A stretch of DNA of 5,137 bases, taken from the NCBI GenBank assembly GCA_947371645.1, contig CANBQJ010000257.1, forward strand, positions 1-5,137, read 5' to 3'. Positions 1 to 5,137 of this stretch are shown here, in pieces. Each line of letters opens with the position of its first letter. Position 1 is the stretch's first letter. The position numbers and the translations under genes were made by a program. The stretch comes from Burkholderiales bacterium. GTDB lineage: Bacteria > Pseudomonadota > Gammaproteobacteria > Burkholderiales > Burkholderiaceae. The notes beneath the pieces were generated by a model, which ran no database searches, was not told the DNA's origin, and was given only the letters and a program-made list of their open reading frames with translations.

Positions 1-54
1 CGCGTAGACCAGCACCAGCGCGAAGGTATAGAAAAGTATGCTCAAGGTGTCCAT
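1..54 (-). CDS. nuoJ: NADH-quinone oxidoreductase subunit J (NuoJ), first 18 codons only
   Basis: An ATG at 54-52, 5 bases after the nuoI stop, opens a frame reading MDTLSILFYTFALVLVYA and runs off the low-coordinate edge. A short polar start followed by a hydrophobic helix with FY is what NuoJ (ND6-type membrane subunit next to NuoH, part of the proton-pumping arm) looks like, and nuoJ always follows nuoI in this operon order. The assignment rests on position plus 18 residues, so the gene's integrity cannot be judged. No good Shine-Dalgarno sequence is visible in the preceding 20 bases, so initiation probably depends on ribosomes terminating at nuoI. Confidence 0.88.
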   Translation of the reverse strand, partial: MDTLSILFYTFALVLVYA

Positions 55-59
55 GGCGA

Positions 60-572
60 TCAGCGGTACTTGGCGTCCGCTTCCTTGTTGGCTGCGATTT
101 CTTTTTCGTAGCGATCACCCACCGCCAGGAGCATGTCCTTGGTGAAGTAGAGGTCGCCACGCTTTTCGCCGTGGTATTCGAAGATGTGGGTCTCGACGAT
201 GGCGTCCACCGGGCAGCTTTCTTCGCAGAAGCCGCAGAAGATGCACTTGGTCAGGTCGATGTCGTAGCGCGTGGTGCGGCGTTGGCCATCGTCACGCACA
301 CCTGATTCGATGGTGATGGCCATGGCCGGGCAGACCGCTTCGCACAGCTTGCAGGCGATGCAGCGCTCTTCGCCGTTTTCATAGCGGCGTTGCGCGTGCA
401 GCCCACGGAAACGCGGCGACATGGGCGTCTTCTCTTCTGGAAACTGCACAGTGACGTACGGCTTGAAGAAGTGGCGACCGGTCAGGGCCATGCCCTTGAA
501 CATCTCCAGCAGAAAGAAGCTGGACACAAAGTCTTTGAGGGACGTTTTGGTCACATTGGAAGTGGCAGACAT
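60..572 (-). CDS. nuoI: NADH-quinone oxidoreductase subunit I (NuoI)
   Basis: NuoI is the TYKY-type ferredoxin subunit that carries clusters N6a and N6b and delivers electrons toward the final cluster N2 near the quinone site. The 170-residue product has an amphipathic N-terminal stretch (about 11-40, [20 protein letters not shown] onward) that in the family lies along the membrane surface against NuoH. Two classic 8Fe-ferredoxin motifs follow: [12 protein letters not shown] with Cys71, Cys74, Cys77 and Cys81, and [12 protein letters not shown] with Cys110, Cys113, Cys116 and Cys120. All eight ligands are present. Length and C-terminal tail ([15 protein letters not shown]) match betaproteobacterial and alphaproteobacterial forms. 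The start is fixed by the ribosome binding site 8 bases upstream. The TGA stop is 5 bases before the nuoJ ATG. Confidence 0.97.
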   Translation of the reverse strand: MSATSNVTKTSLKDFVSSFFLLEMFKGMALTGRHFFKPYVTVQFPEEKTPMSPRFRGLHAQRRYENGEERCIACKLCEAVCPAMAITIESGVRDDGQRRTTRYDIDLTKCIFCGFCEESCPVDAIVETHIFEYHGEKRGDLYFTKDMLLAVGDRYEKEIAANKEADAKYR

Positions 573-580
573 GATGGTGG

Positions 581-586
581 TCCTTT
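581..586 (-). promoter_or_regulatory. Ribosome binding site for nuoI, overlapping the nuoH stop
   Basis: AAAGGA on the transcript shares two bases with the nuoH TAA codon (587-585) and ends 8 bases before the nuoI ATG at 572-570. It confirms the nuoI start. A ribosome finishing nuoH would sit on this site, which favours coupled synthesis of the two subunits. Confidence 0.8.
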
Positions 587-1682
587 ATTTCCAGATGTTC
601 CAAGGCGACATCATCCAGCCACCGACCACGACCAACCAGATCAGCGTGATGGGGATGAAGATCTTCCAGCCCAGACGCATGATCTGGTCGTAGCGGAAGC
701 GGGGGAACGATGCACGCACCCACAGGAACATGGTGACGATGACGAAGGCCTTGGCGAAGAGCCAGAACCAGTTCCACAACCACATCGTCTGTTCGATGAT
801 CTCGGGGGTGGTCAGGCCCAGCGTCTTGAAGGACACCGGCGCCAGCCAGCCGCCGAAGAACATGACCGCAGCCAGCGTGGACACCAGGATCATGTTGGCG
901 TACTCGGCCAGGAAGAACATGGCGAAAGCCATGCCCGAGTACTCGATCATGTGACCGGCCACGATTTCGGATTCGCCTTCCACCACGTCAAAGGGGTGGC
1001 GGTTGGTCTCGGCCAGGCCGGAGATGAAGTAGACGACCGTGATCGGCAAGAGCGGCAACCAGTTCCACGACAGGAAGCTGACCCCCATGTCGGCGAACTG
1101 GCCCTTGCCCTGGCTCAGCACGATGTCCGTCATGTTCAGCGAGCCCGAGGTCATCAGCACGATCACCAGGCAGAAGCCCATGGCGATTTCATACGACACC
1201 ATCTGTGCCGATGCCCGCAGCGCACCCAGGAATGCGTACTTCGAGTTGGACGCCCACCCGGCGATGATGACGCCGTAGACCTCCAGCGAGGTGATCGCCA
1301 TCATGAAGAGCAGGCCGGCGTTGACGTTGGCCAGCGCGGCATCCGGACCGAAAGGCACCACGGCCCATGCGGCCAGGGCTGGCATGATGGTCATGATGGG
1401 CCCCAGGAAGAACAGGCCCTTGTTGGCCGCCGTCGGGACGATGATCTCCTTGAAGATCAGCTTGACCGCGTCGGCAATGGGTTGCAGCAGGCCGTAGGGG
1501 CCCGTGCGGTTGGGGCCCGGGCGGATCTGCGACCAGGCGATGGCCTTGCGCTCCCACAGGGTCAGGTAAGCCACGCAACCCAGCAGCGGAAGCAACAGGG
1601 CCACGATCTTGATCAGCGACCAGACCAGAGGCCATGCGGCACCCAGGTTGGCGACGCCGGCGTTGTAGAGGGTATCGATCAT
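585..1682 (-). CDS. nuoH: NADH-quinone oxidoreductase subunit H (NuoH)
   Basis: NuoH is the ND1-type integral membrane subunit joining the peripheral arm to the membrane arm and forming much of the quinone-binding tunnel. The product is 365 residues, somewhat longer than E. coli NuoH (about 325). About eight hydrophobic segments are visible, roughly 19-40, 94-117, 121-141, 164-178, 206-222, 250-280, 300-322 and 341-357. Family signatures are [19 protein letters not shown] at 44-62, [19 protein letters not shown] at 142-160, the acidic quinone-side loop [20 protein letters not shown] at 224-243, and [18 protein letters not shown] at 323-340. The loop has His229 where many homologues have Ala (ETNRAPFD) and His244 just after it. 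The TAA stop overlaps the nuoI ribosome binding site, and nuoI begins 12 bases later, suggesting coupled translation. Confidence 0.97.
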   Translation of the reverse strand: MIDTLYNAGVANLGAAWPLVWSLIKIVALLLPLLGCVAYLTLWERKAIAWSQIRPGPNRTGPYGLLQPIADAVKLIFKEIIVPTAANKGLFFLGPIMTIMPALAAWAVVPFGPDAALANVNAGLLFMMAITSLEVYGVIIAGWASNSKYAFLGALRASAQMVSYEIAMGFCLVIVLMTSGSLNMTDIVLSQGKGQFADMGVSFLSWNWLPLLPITVVYFISGLAETNRHPFDVVEGESEIVAGHMIEYSGMAFAMFFLAEYANMILVSTLAAVMFFGGWLAPVSFKTLGLTTPEIIEQTMWLWNWFWLFAKAFVIVTMFLWVRASFPRFRYDQIMRLGWKIFIPITLIWLVVVGGWMMSPWNIWK

Positions 1683-1691
1683 CTGGTCAGA

Positions 1692-1697
1692 CTCCCT
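1692..1697 (-). promoter_or_regulatory. Ribosome binding site for nuoH
   Basis: AGGGAG on the transcript lies in the 21-base gap between the nuoG stop and the nuoH ATG, 9 bases before the start codon. It supports the ATG at 1682-1680 as the nuoH start. Confidence 0.7.
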
Positions 1698-1703
1698 GCC
1701 CCA

Positions 1704-4022
1704 TCAGGCCTTCTCGACCCGGATCGGGCCGAAGGCAGCACCCAGTGCGGCAGTCGTGGCGTGGCCGGTGGGCACACGCACGACGTTGGCGGGCAGACTG
1801 GCATCGCGCACCGCCGGCAGCAGCACGCTGCCCGCGTCTTGCGACACCTTCACTTGAGCACCGTCGCTCAGGCCCAGCTCGGCCCACAACGAAGCCGGCA
1901 GGCTGGCGACGGGCGACTTGGCGTCGGCGGTGGACTGCAGCGCAGGGCTGCGGCGCACCAAAGCGTCGGCACTGTAAATGGGCACATCGGCCAGACGCTC
2001 CAGGCCGCCCGTGCCGTTGGCGATGGCGACCGGCGCGCTGGTGGCGTTGTTCAGGCGCTGGCCGATGGCGGCGGCATCGCCCAGGGCGCGGGCCTTGACG
2101 GCTTCCGAGGTCTCGAAATCGAAACCTTGCAGGCCCAGCAGGTTGCCCAGCACGCGCAGCACCTTCCAGGCCGGGCGGGTCTCGCCCAGAGGCTTGACGA
2201 CGCCGTGGAAGCTTTGCACGAGGCCTTCGGCGTTGACGAAGGTGCCGGACGTTTCGCTGAAGGGCGAAATGGGCAGGATGACATCGGCGTACTCGGACGC
2301 CTTGGACTCGAAGGACGACAACGACACCACCATCTCGGCGGCACTCACCGCTGCGAGGGCGTTGCTCGGGTTCGCGCTGTCCAGCTCAGGCTCGACGCCC
2401 AGAAGCACCAGCGCCTTCAGGCCCTTGCCCGGGGCCAGCATCTGGCCAGCATTCAAGCCACCTTGCAACGGCTGAGCGCCCACCAGTTGCGCGCCCACGC
2501 TGTTGGCCGCATCACCCAGGAAGCCCAGCGAGGCACCGGTCTTCTCGGCAATCCACTGACCCAGGGCCTGCAGCGTCGAGGCTTGCGGGTGTTGCGCCGC
2601 GGCATTGCCCAACAGCACGGCCTTGCTTTGACCCGACAGCAACGAGGCTGCGATGGCCTTGGCCGCATCGGTGGCGGTGCCGTTGCATGGGATCTCGGAG
2701 CCGAGCTGGTTGGCAATGGCCACGGCCACATCGCCCAGGGCTTGCGCCCAGGCCGACGGCGCGACGGTCACGCGCTGCTTGAGGCTGATGAGCCAGTCGT
2801 CGTTCACGCCGCCGATCGCGGAGATCTGGGCGCCCGACTTGGCGGCCTGGCGCAGACGCGAAGCAAACAGCGGGTGGTCCTTGCGCAGGAAGGAGCCGAC
2901 CACCAGGGCACGGTCCAGGGTGCTCAGGCCGGCCACAGGCAGGCCCAGCCAGCGCACGCCGGCACCGGCGGTGAAATCGGCTTGGCGCAGGCGGGTGTCG
3001 ACGTTGTCGCTGCCCAGGCCACGCAGCAGTTGCGCCAGCAGGTACAGCTCTTCGACGGTGCTGTGCCCAGTGGCCAGCGCGCCGATGGCGGCGGCACCGT
3101 GCTCGGTCTTGATGCCCTTGAGGCCATTGGCCACGTACTCCAGGGCCGTCGTCCAGTCGACGTCCTTCCAGACGCCGCCCTGCTTGATGCGGGGCTGGGT
3201 CAGGCGCTCAGTGCTGTTGAGGGCTTCGTAGCTGAAGCGATCGCGGTCGGCGATCCAGCATTCGTTCACCGCTTCGTTTTCGAGCGGCACCACGCGCAGC
3301 ACCTTGCCGTTCTTCACTTGAACGATGAGGTTGGCACCGGTCGAATCATGGGGCGACACGCTCTTGCGGCGCGACAGTTCCCAGGTGCGGGCGCTGTAGC
3401 GGAAGGGCTTGCTGGTCAGCGCGCCCACCGGGCAGATGTCGATCATGTTGCCCGACAGCTCTGAATCGACCGAGCGGCCCACGAAGGTGGCGATCTCGGA
3501 ATGTTCGCCGCGGTGCTGCATGCCCAGCTCCATCACGCCGGCAATTTCCTGGCCGAAGCGGACGCAGCGGGTGCACTGGATGCAGCGGCTCATCTCTTCC
3601 ATCGAGATCAGCGGGCCGACGTCCTTGTGGAGGACCACGCGCTTTTCTTCGTTGTAACGCGAAGCCGAGCCGCCGTAGCCCACCGACAGGTCTTGCAGCT
3701 GGCACTCACCGCCCTGGTCACAGATGGGGCAGTCCAGCGGGTGGTTGATGAGCAGGAACTCCATCACCGATTGCTGGGCCTTGATGGCCTTCTCGCTCTT
3801 GGTGCGGATGATCATGCCCTGGGTCACCGGGGTGGCGCAGGCCGGCATGGGCTTGGGCGCCTTCTCGATGTCCACCAGGCACATGCGGCAGTTGGCCGCG
3901 ATGGACAGCTTCTTGTGATAACAGAAGTGGGGAATGTAGGTGCCGTTTTCTTCAGCTGCACGGATGACCATGCTGCCTTCTTGGGCTTGGACCTTGCGGC
4001 CGTCGATTTCGATTTCAACCAT
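1704..4022 (-). CDS. nuoG: NADH-quinone oxidoreductase subunit G (NuoG)
   Basis: NuoG is the large peripheral-arm subunit carrying electrons from NuoF toward NuoI. The 772-residue product starts MVEIEIDGRKV. A ferredoxin-like 2Fe-2S domain (about 1-80) has ligands Cys34, Cys45, Cys48 and Cys62. The His-Cys3 4Fe-4S motif (HPLDCPICDQGGEC) gives His94, Cys98, Cys101 and Cys107. A second 4Fe-4S cluster uses Cys147, Cys150, Cys153 and Cys197 (CIQCTRC, later CPVG). From about 215 to the end it has the molybdopterin-oxidoreductase fold that in complex I carries no molybdenum. The segment around 212-235 (TWELSRRKSVSP) lacks the cysteines that hold the extra N7 cluster in E. coli and Thermus, so this is the shorter type resembling mitochondrial NDUFS1. 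The alanine-rich C-terminal third is typical of weakly conserved NuoG tails. nuoH starts 21 bases after the stop. Confidence 0.97.
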   Translation of the reverse strand: MVEIEIDGRKVQAQEGSMVIRAAEENGTYIPHFCYHKKLSIAANCRMCLVDIEKAPKPMPACATPVTQGMIIRTKSEKAIKAQQSVMEFLLINHPLDCPICDQGGECQLQDLSVGYGGSASRYNEEKRVVLHKDVGPLISMEEMSRCIQCTRCVRFGQEIAGVMELGMQHRGEHSEIATFVGRSVDSELSGNMIDICPVGALTSKPFRYSARTWELSRRKSVSPHDSTGANLIVQVKNGKVLRVVPLENEAVNECWIADRDRFSYEALNSTERLTQPRIKQGGVWKDVDWTTALEYVANGLKGIKTEHGAAAIGALATGHSTVEELYLLAQLLRGLGSDNVDTRLRQADFTAGAGVRWLGLPVAGLSTLDRALVVGSFLRKDHPLFASRLRQAAKSGAQISAIGGVNDDWLISLKQRVTVAPSAWAQALGDVAVAIANQLGSEIPCNGTATDAAKAIAASLLSGQSKAVLLGNAAAQHPQASTLQALGQWIAEKTGASLGFLGDAANSVGAQLVGAQPLQGGLNAGQMLAPGKGLKALVLLGVEPELDSANPSNALAAVSAAEMVVSLSSFESKASEYADVILPISPFSETSGTFVNAEGLVQSFHGVVKPLGETRPAWKVLRVLGNLLGLQGFDFETSEAVKARALGDAAAIGQRLNNATSAPVAIANGTGGLERLADVPIYSADALVRRSPALQSTADAKSPVASLPASLWAELGLSDGAQVKVSQDAGSVLLPAVRDASLPANVVRVPTGHATTAALGAAFGPIRVEKA

Positions 4023-4029
4023 TGCGTTA

Positions 4030-4039
4030 CTCACCTTTT
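4030..4039 (-). promoter_or_regulatory. Strong ribosome binding site for nuoG
   Basis: On the transcript this reads AAAAGGTGAG, a long match to the anti-Shine-Dalgarno consensus, placed 7 bases before the ATG at 4022-4020. It fixes the nuoG start there and argues against any longer form, although the frame stays open upstream to 4367 within nuoF. Confidence 0.85.
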
Positions 4040-4046
4040 GCGGCGT

Positions 4047-4070
4047 GCGGCCGGCCTTGCGCCGGGCCGC
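4047..4070 (-). other. Strong GC hairpin just upstream of the nuoG ribosome binding site
   Basis: Positions 4047-4055 pair with 4061-4070, giving 9 G/C pairs with a single bulged base at 4064 and a 5-base loop (4056-4060). On the transcript the stem ends 7 bases before the nuoG Shine-Dalgarno sequence. No T-tract follows on the transcript side, so it is unlikely to terminate transcription. A role in mRNA stability, or in insulating the nuoG start from nuoF translation, is inference. Confidence 0.55.
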
Positions 4071-4084
4071 CCCAAGGAAGGCCA

Positions 4085-4099
4085 GCCCCCTCGGGGGGC
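4085..4099 (-). other. Short C/G hairpin in nuoF-nuoG spacer
   Basis: A perfect 6-bp inverted repeat (GCCCCC / GGGGGC on the transcript) with a 3-base loop lies 25 bases after the nuoF stop codon. It is followed by TGGCCTTCC and not by a T-run, so it does not look like an intrinsic terminator. It could protect the nuoF 3' end or simply be the core of the repeat element. Confidence 0.6.
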
Positions 4100-4123
4100 A
4101 GCGAGGTATTCCGAGCGTGGGGG

Positions 4124-5137
4124 TCAGACATAAGCCGGGACCATGCAGGTCTTGTGTTCGATGTGGTGCTCGAACTCGTGGCGGTAGTGCTTGATGAAGG
4201 CACGCACCGGCATGGCGGCGGCATCGCCCAGGGCGCAGATGGTGCGGCCCTGGATGTTGTCGGCGACCGAGTTCAGCAGGTCGATGTCTTCGGCGCGGCC
4301 CTGGCCGTTCTCGATGCGGTGCATCATGCGCCACAGCCAGCCCGTGCCTTCGCGGCAAGGCGTGCACTGACCGCAGGATTCATGCATGTAGAAGTAGCTC
4401 AGGCGCAGCAGGCTCTTGACCATGCAGCGGGTGTCGTCCATCACGATGACGGCGCCGGACCCCAGCATGGAGCCTGCCTTGGCGATGGAGTCATAGTCCA
4501 TCGTGCACTGCATCATGATGTCGGCCGGCAGCACCGGCATGGACGAACCACCCGGGATCACGGCTTTCAGCTTGCGGCCACCGCGTACCCCACCGGCCAG
4601 CTCCAGCAGCTTGGCAAAGGGCGTGCCCATCGGGATCTCGTAGTTGCCGGGGCGTTCGACGTCGCCCGAGATCGAGAACAGCTTGGTGCCACCGTTGTTG
4701 GGCTTGCCCACGTTCAGGAAGGCTTCACCTCCGTTGCGGATGATCCAGGGGACGGCCGCAAAGGTCTCGGTGTTGTTGATCGTCGTGGGCTTGCCGTACA
4801 GGCCAAAGCTCGCCGGGAAAGGCGGCTTGAAGCGGGGCTGGCCCTTCTTGCCTTCGATCGATTCCAGCAAAGCGGTTTCTTCGCCGCAGATGTAGGCACC
4901 GAAACCATGGTGCGCGTGCAGCTGAAAGCTGAAGTTGCTGCCCAGGATGTTGTTGCCCAGCAGGCCGGCCGCACGGGCTTCTTCCAGAGCGGCTTCGAAG
5001 CGTTCGTACACCTCGAAGATTTCGCCGTGGATGTAGTTGTAGCCCACGGTGATGCCCATGGCGTAGGCCGCAATGGCCATGCCTTCGATCACGGTGTGCG
5101 GGTTGAAGCGCAGGATCTCGCGGTCCTTGCAGGTGCC
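4124..5137 (-). CDS. nuoF: NADH-quinone oxidoreductase subunit F (NuoF), 5' end cut by the window
   Basis: NuoF is the NADH-oxidising subunit at the tip of the complex I peripheral arm; it binds NADH, FMN and one 4Fe-4S cluster and passes electrons into the NuoG chain. The window shows 337 codons, running off the high-coordinate edge. They open with [20 protein letters not shown], a conserved NuoF stretch normally about 100 residues into the protein, so the start and the glycine-rich FMN/NADH loop are outside. Visible residues 80-91 ([12 protein letters not shown]) belong to the FMN/NADH pocket. An SLBB-type segment lies around 151-184. The cluster motif [12 protein letters not shown] supplies Cys255, Cys258 and Cys261, and the fourth ligand is Cys301 in the TICALGDAA segment. 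The C-terminus ([10 protein letters not shown]) is normal for the family, so the 3' end is intact. The GTG at 5092 is internal and not the start. nuoG follows after 101 bases. Confidence 0.97.
   Translation of the reverse strand, partial: GTCKDREILRFNPHTVIEGMAIAAYAMGITVGYNYIHGEIFEVYERFEAALEEARAAGLLGNNILGSNFSFQLHAHHGFGAYICGEETALLESIEGKKGQPRFKPPFPASFGLYGKPTTINNTETFAAVPWIIRNGGEAFLNVGKPNNGGTKLFSISGDVERPGNYEIPMGTPFAKLLELAGGVRGGRKLKAVIPGGSSMPVLPADIMMQCTMDYDSIAKAGSMLGSGAVIVMDDTRCMVKSLLRLSYFYMHESCGQCTPCREGTGWLWRMMHRIENGQGRAEDIDLLNSVADNIQGRTICALGDAAAMPVRAFIKHYRHEFEHHIEHKTCMVPAYV

Larger units (their letters stand above)
4023..4123 (-). repeat. Repeat-like nuoF-nuoG spacer with C/G-block palindrome
   Basis: This 101-base spacer is far longer than the other gaps in the operon (5-21 bases). 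Read in the transcription direction, it begins with CCCCCACGCTC directly after the nuoF TGA, continues with a palindromic CCCCC/GGGGG block and then CCTTGGGGCGGCCCGGCG, and ends with the nuoG ribosome binding site. The two hairpins are listed separately. From memory, this arrangement (CCCCCACGCTC, TCGCTGCCCCCCGAGGGGGC, CCTTGGGGCGGCC) recurs between genes in Comamonadaceae genomes as a short dispersed repeat, often abutting a stop codon. Only one copy is visible here, so the repeat status is recalled rather than shown. No coding potential is supported. Confidence 0.6.

Noticed and set aside
390..3464. Plus-strand open frame of 1,024 codons
   Set aside because: It is exactly antisense and codon-aligned to nuoI, nuoH and nuoG, rich in His, Gln, Gly and Arg with no recognisable domain, and fully explained by avoidance of TTA, CTA and TCA in the sense genes.
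4047..4099. Intrinsic terminator between nuoF and nuoG
   Set aside because: Both hairpins are GC-rich but neither is followed by a T-tract on the transcript strand, and the downstream genes belong to the same complex with no visible promoter.
3501..4133. Plus-strand open frame of 210 codons opposite the 5' part of nuoG and the spacer
   Set aside because: It is antisense to the strongly conserved cluster-binding domain of NuoG, has low-complexity His/Ala/Leu composition, and shows no domain or convincing start signal.
4023..4367. Upstream extension of nuoG by 115 codons to an ATG at 4367
   Set aside because: It would overlap nuoF by more than 240 bases, reads through the repeat-like spacer, has no family similarity, and bypasses the strong ribosome binding site before the ATG at 4022.
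5090..5092. GTG at 5092 as the nuoF start
   Set aside because: The frame stays open to the window edge and encodes the conserved NuoF stretch [15 protein letters not shown] upstream, so this GTG is an internal valine codon.
1..5137. Mobile element, defence system, CRISPR array or tRNA/rRNA within the window
   Set aside because: Apart from the 101-base spacer, the sequence is occupied end to end by five consecutive, intact-looking nuo genes. No transposase, att-like repeats, regularly spaced repeats or RNA gene signatures were seen.

Overview
The window is one continuous piece of a bacterial NADH:quinone oxidoreductase (respiratory complex I, NDH-1, nuo) operon, with every gene on the minus strand. 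In transcription order, from high to low coordinates, it holds nuoF (3' part only), nuoG, nuoH, nuoI and the first 18 codons of nuoJ. This is the canonical F-G-H-I-J order. No cargo gene, mobile element, RNA gene or CRISPR array is visible. The promoter and the nuoA-E genes must lie beyond the high-coordinate edge, and the rest of nuoJ onward beyond the low-coordinate edge.

The organism is most likely a G+C-rich betaproteobacterium of the order Burkholderiales, probably Comamonadaceae or a close relative. Three things point there: the style of the Nuo proteins, a NuoG of 772 residues lacking the extra N7 cluster cysteines found in E. coli, and a 101-base nuoF-nuoG spacer whose C/G-block palindrome looks like a dispersed intergenic repeat I associate from memory with Comamonadaceae. 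The family placement is inference.

Layout: 4124-5137 nuoF (NADH/FMN and one 4Fe-4S cluster); 4023-4123 the repeat-like spacer, with two hairpins and the nuoG ribosome binding site; 1704-4022 nuoG (2Fe-2S and 4Fe-4S electron wire); 585-1682 nuoH (membrane subunit at the quinone entrance); 60-572 nuoI (two 4Fe-4S clusters); 1-54 start of nuoJ (membrane subunit). Apart from the nuoF-nuoG spacer, the intergenic gaps are 21, 12 and 5 bases, consistent with co-transcription and partly coupled translation. Together the products take electrons from NADH at NuoF, pass them through NuoG and NuoI to quinone at the NuoH interface, and couple this to proton pumping in the membrane arm, of which NuoJ is part.

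This is essentially a core housekeeping region. I found no evidence of a new biological system. The points worth a second look are the repeat-like spacer inside the operon, the hairpin placed just before the nuoG ribosome binding site, an unusually long antisense open frame explained by codon avoidance, and two histidines in the conserved quinone-side loop of NuoH.
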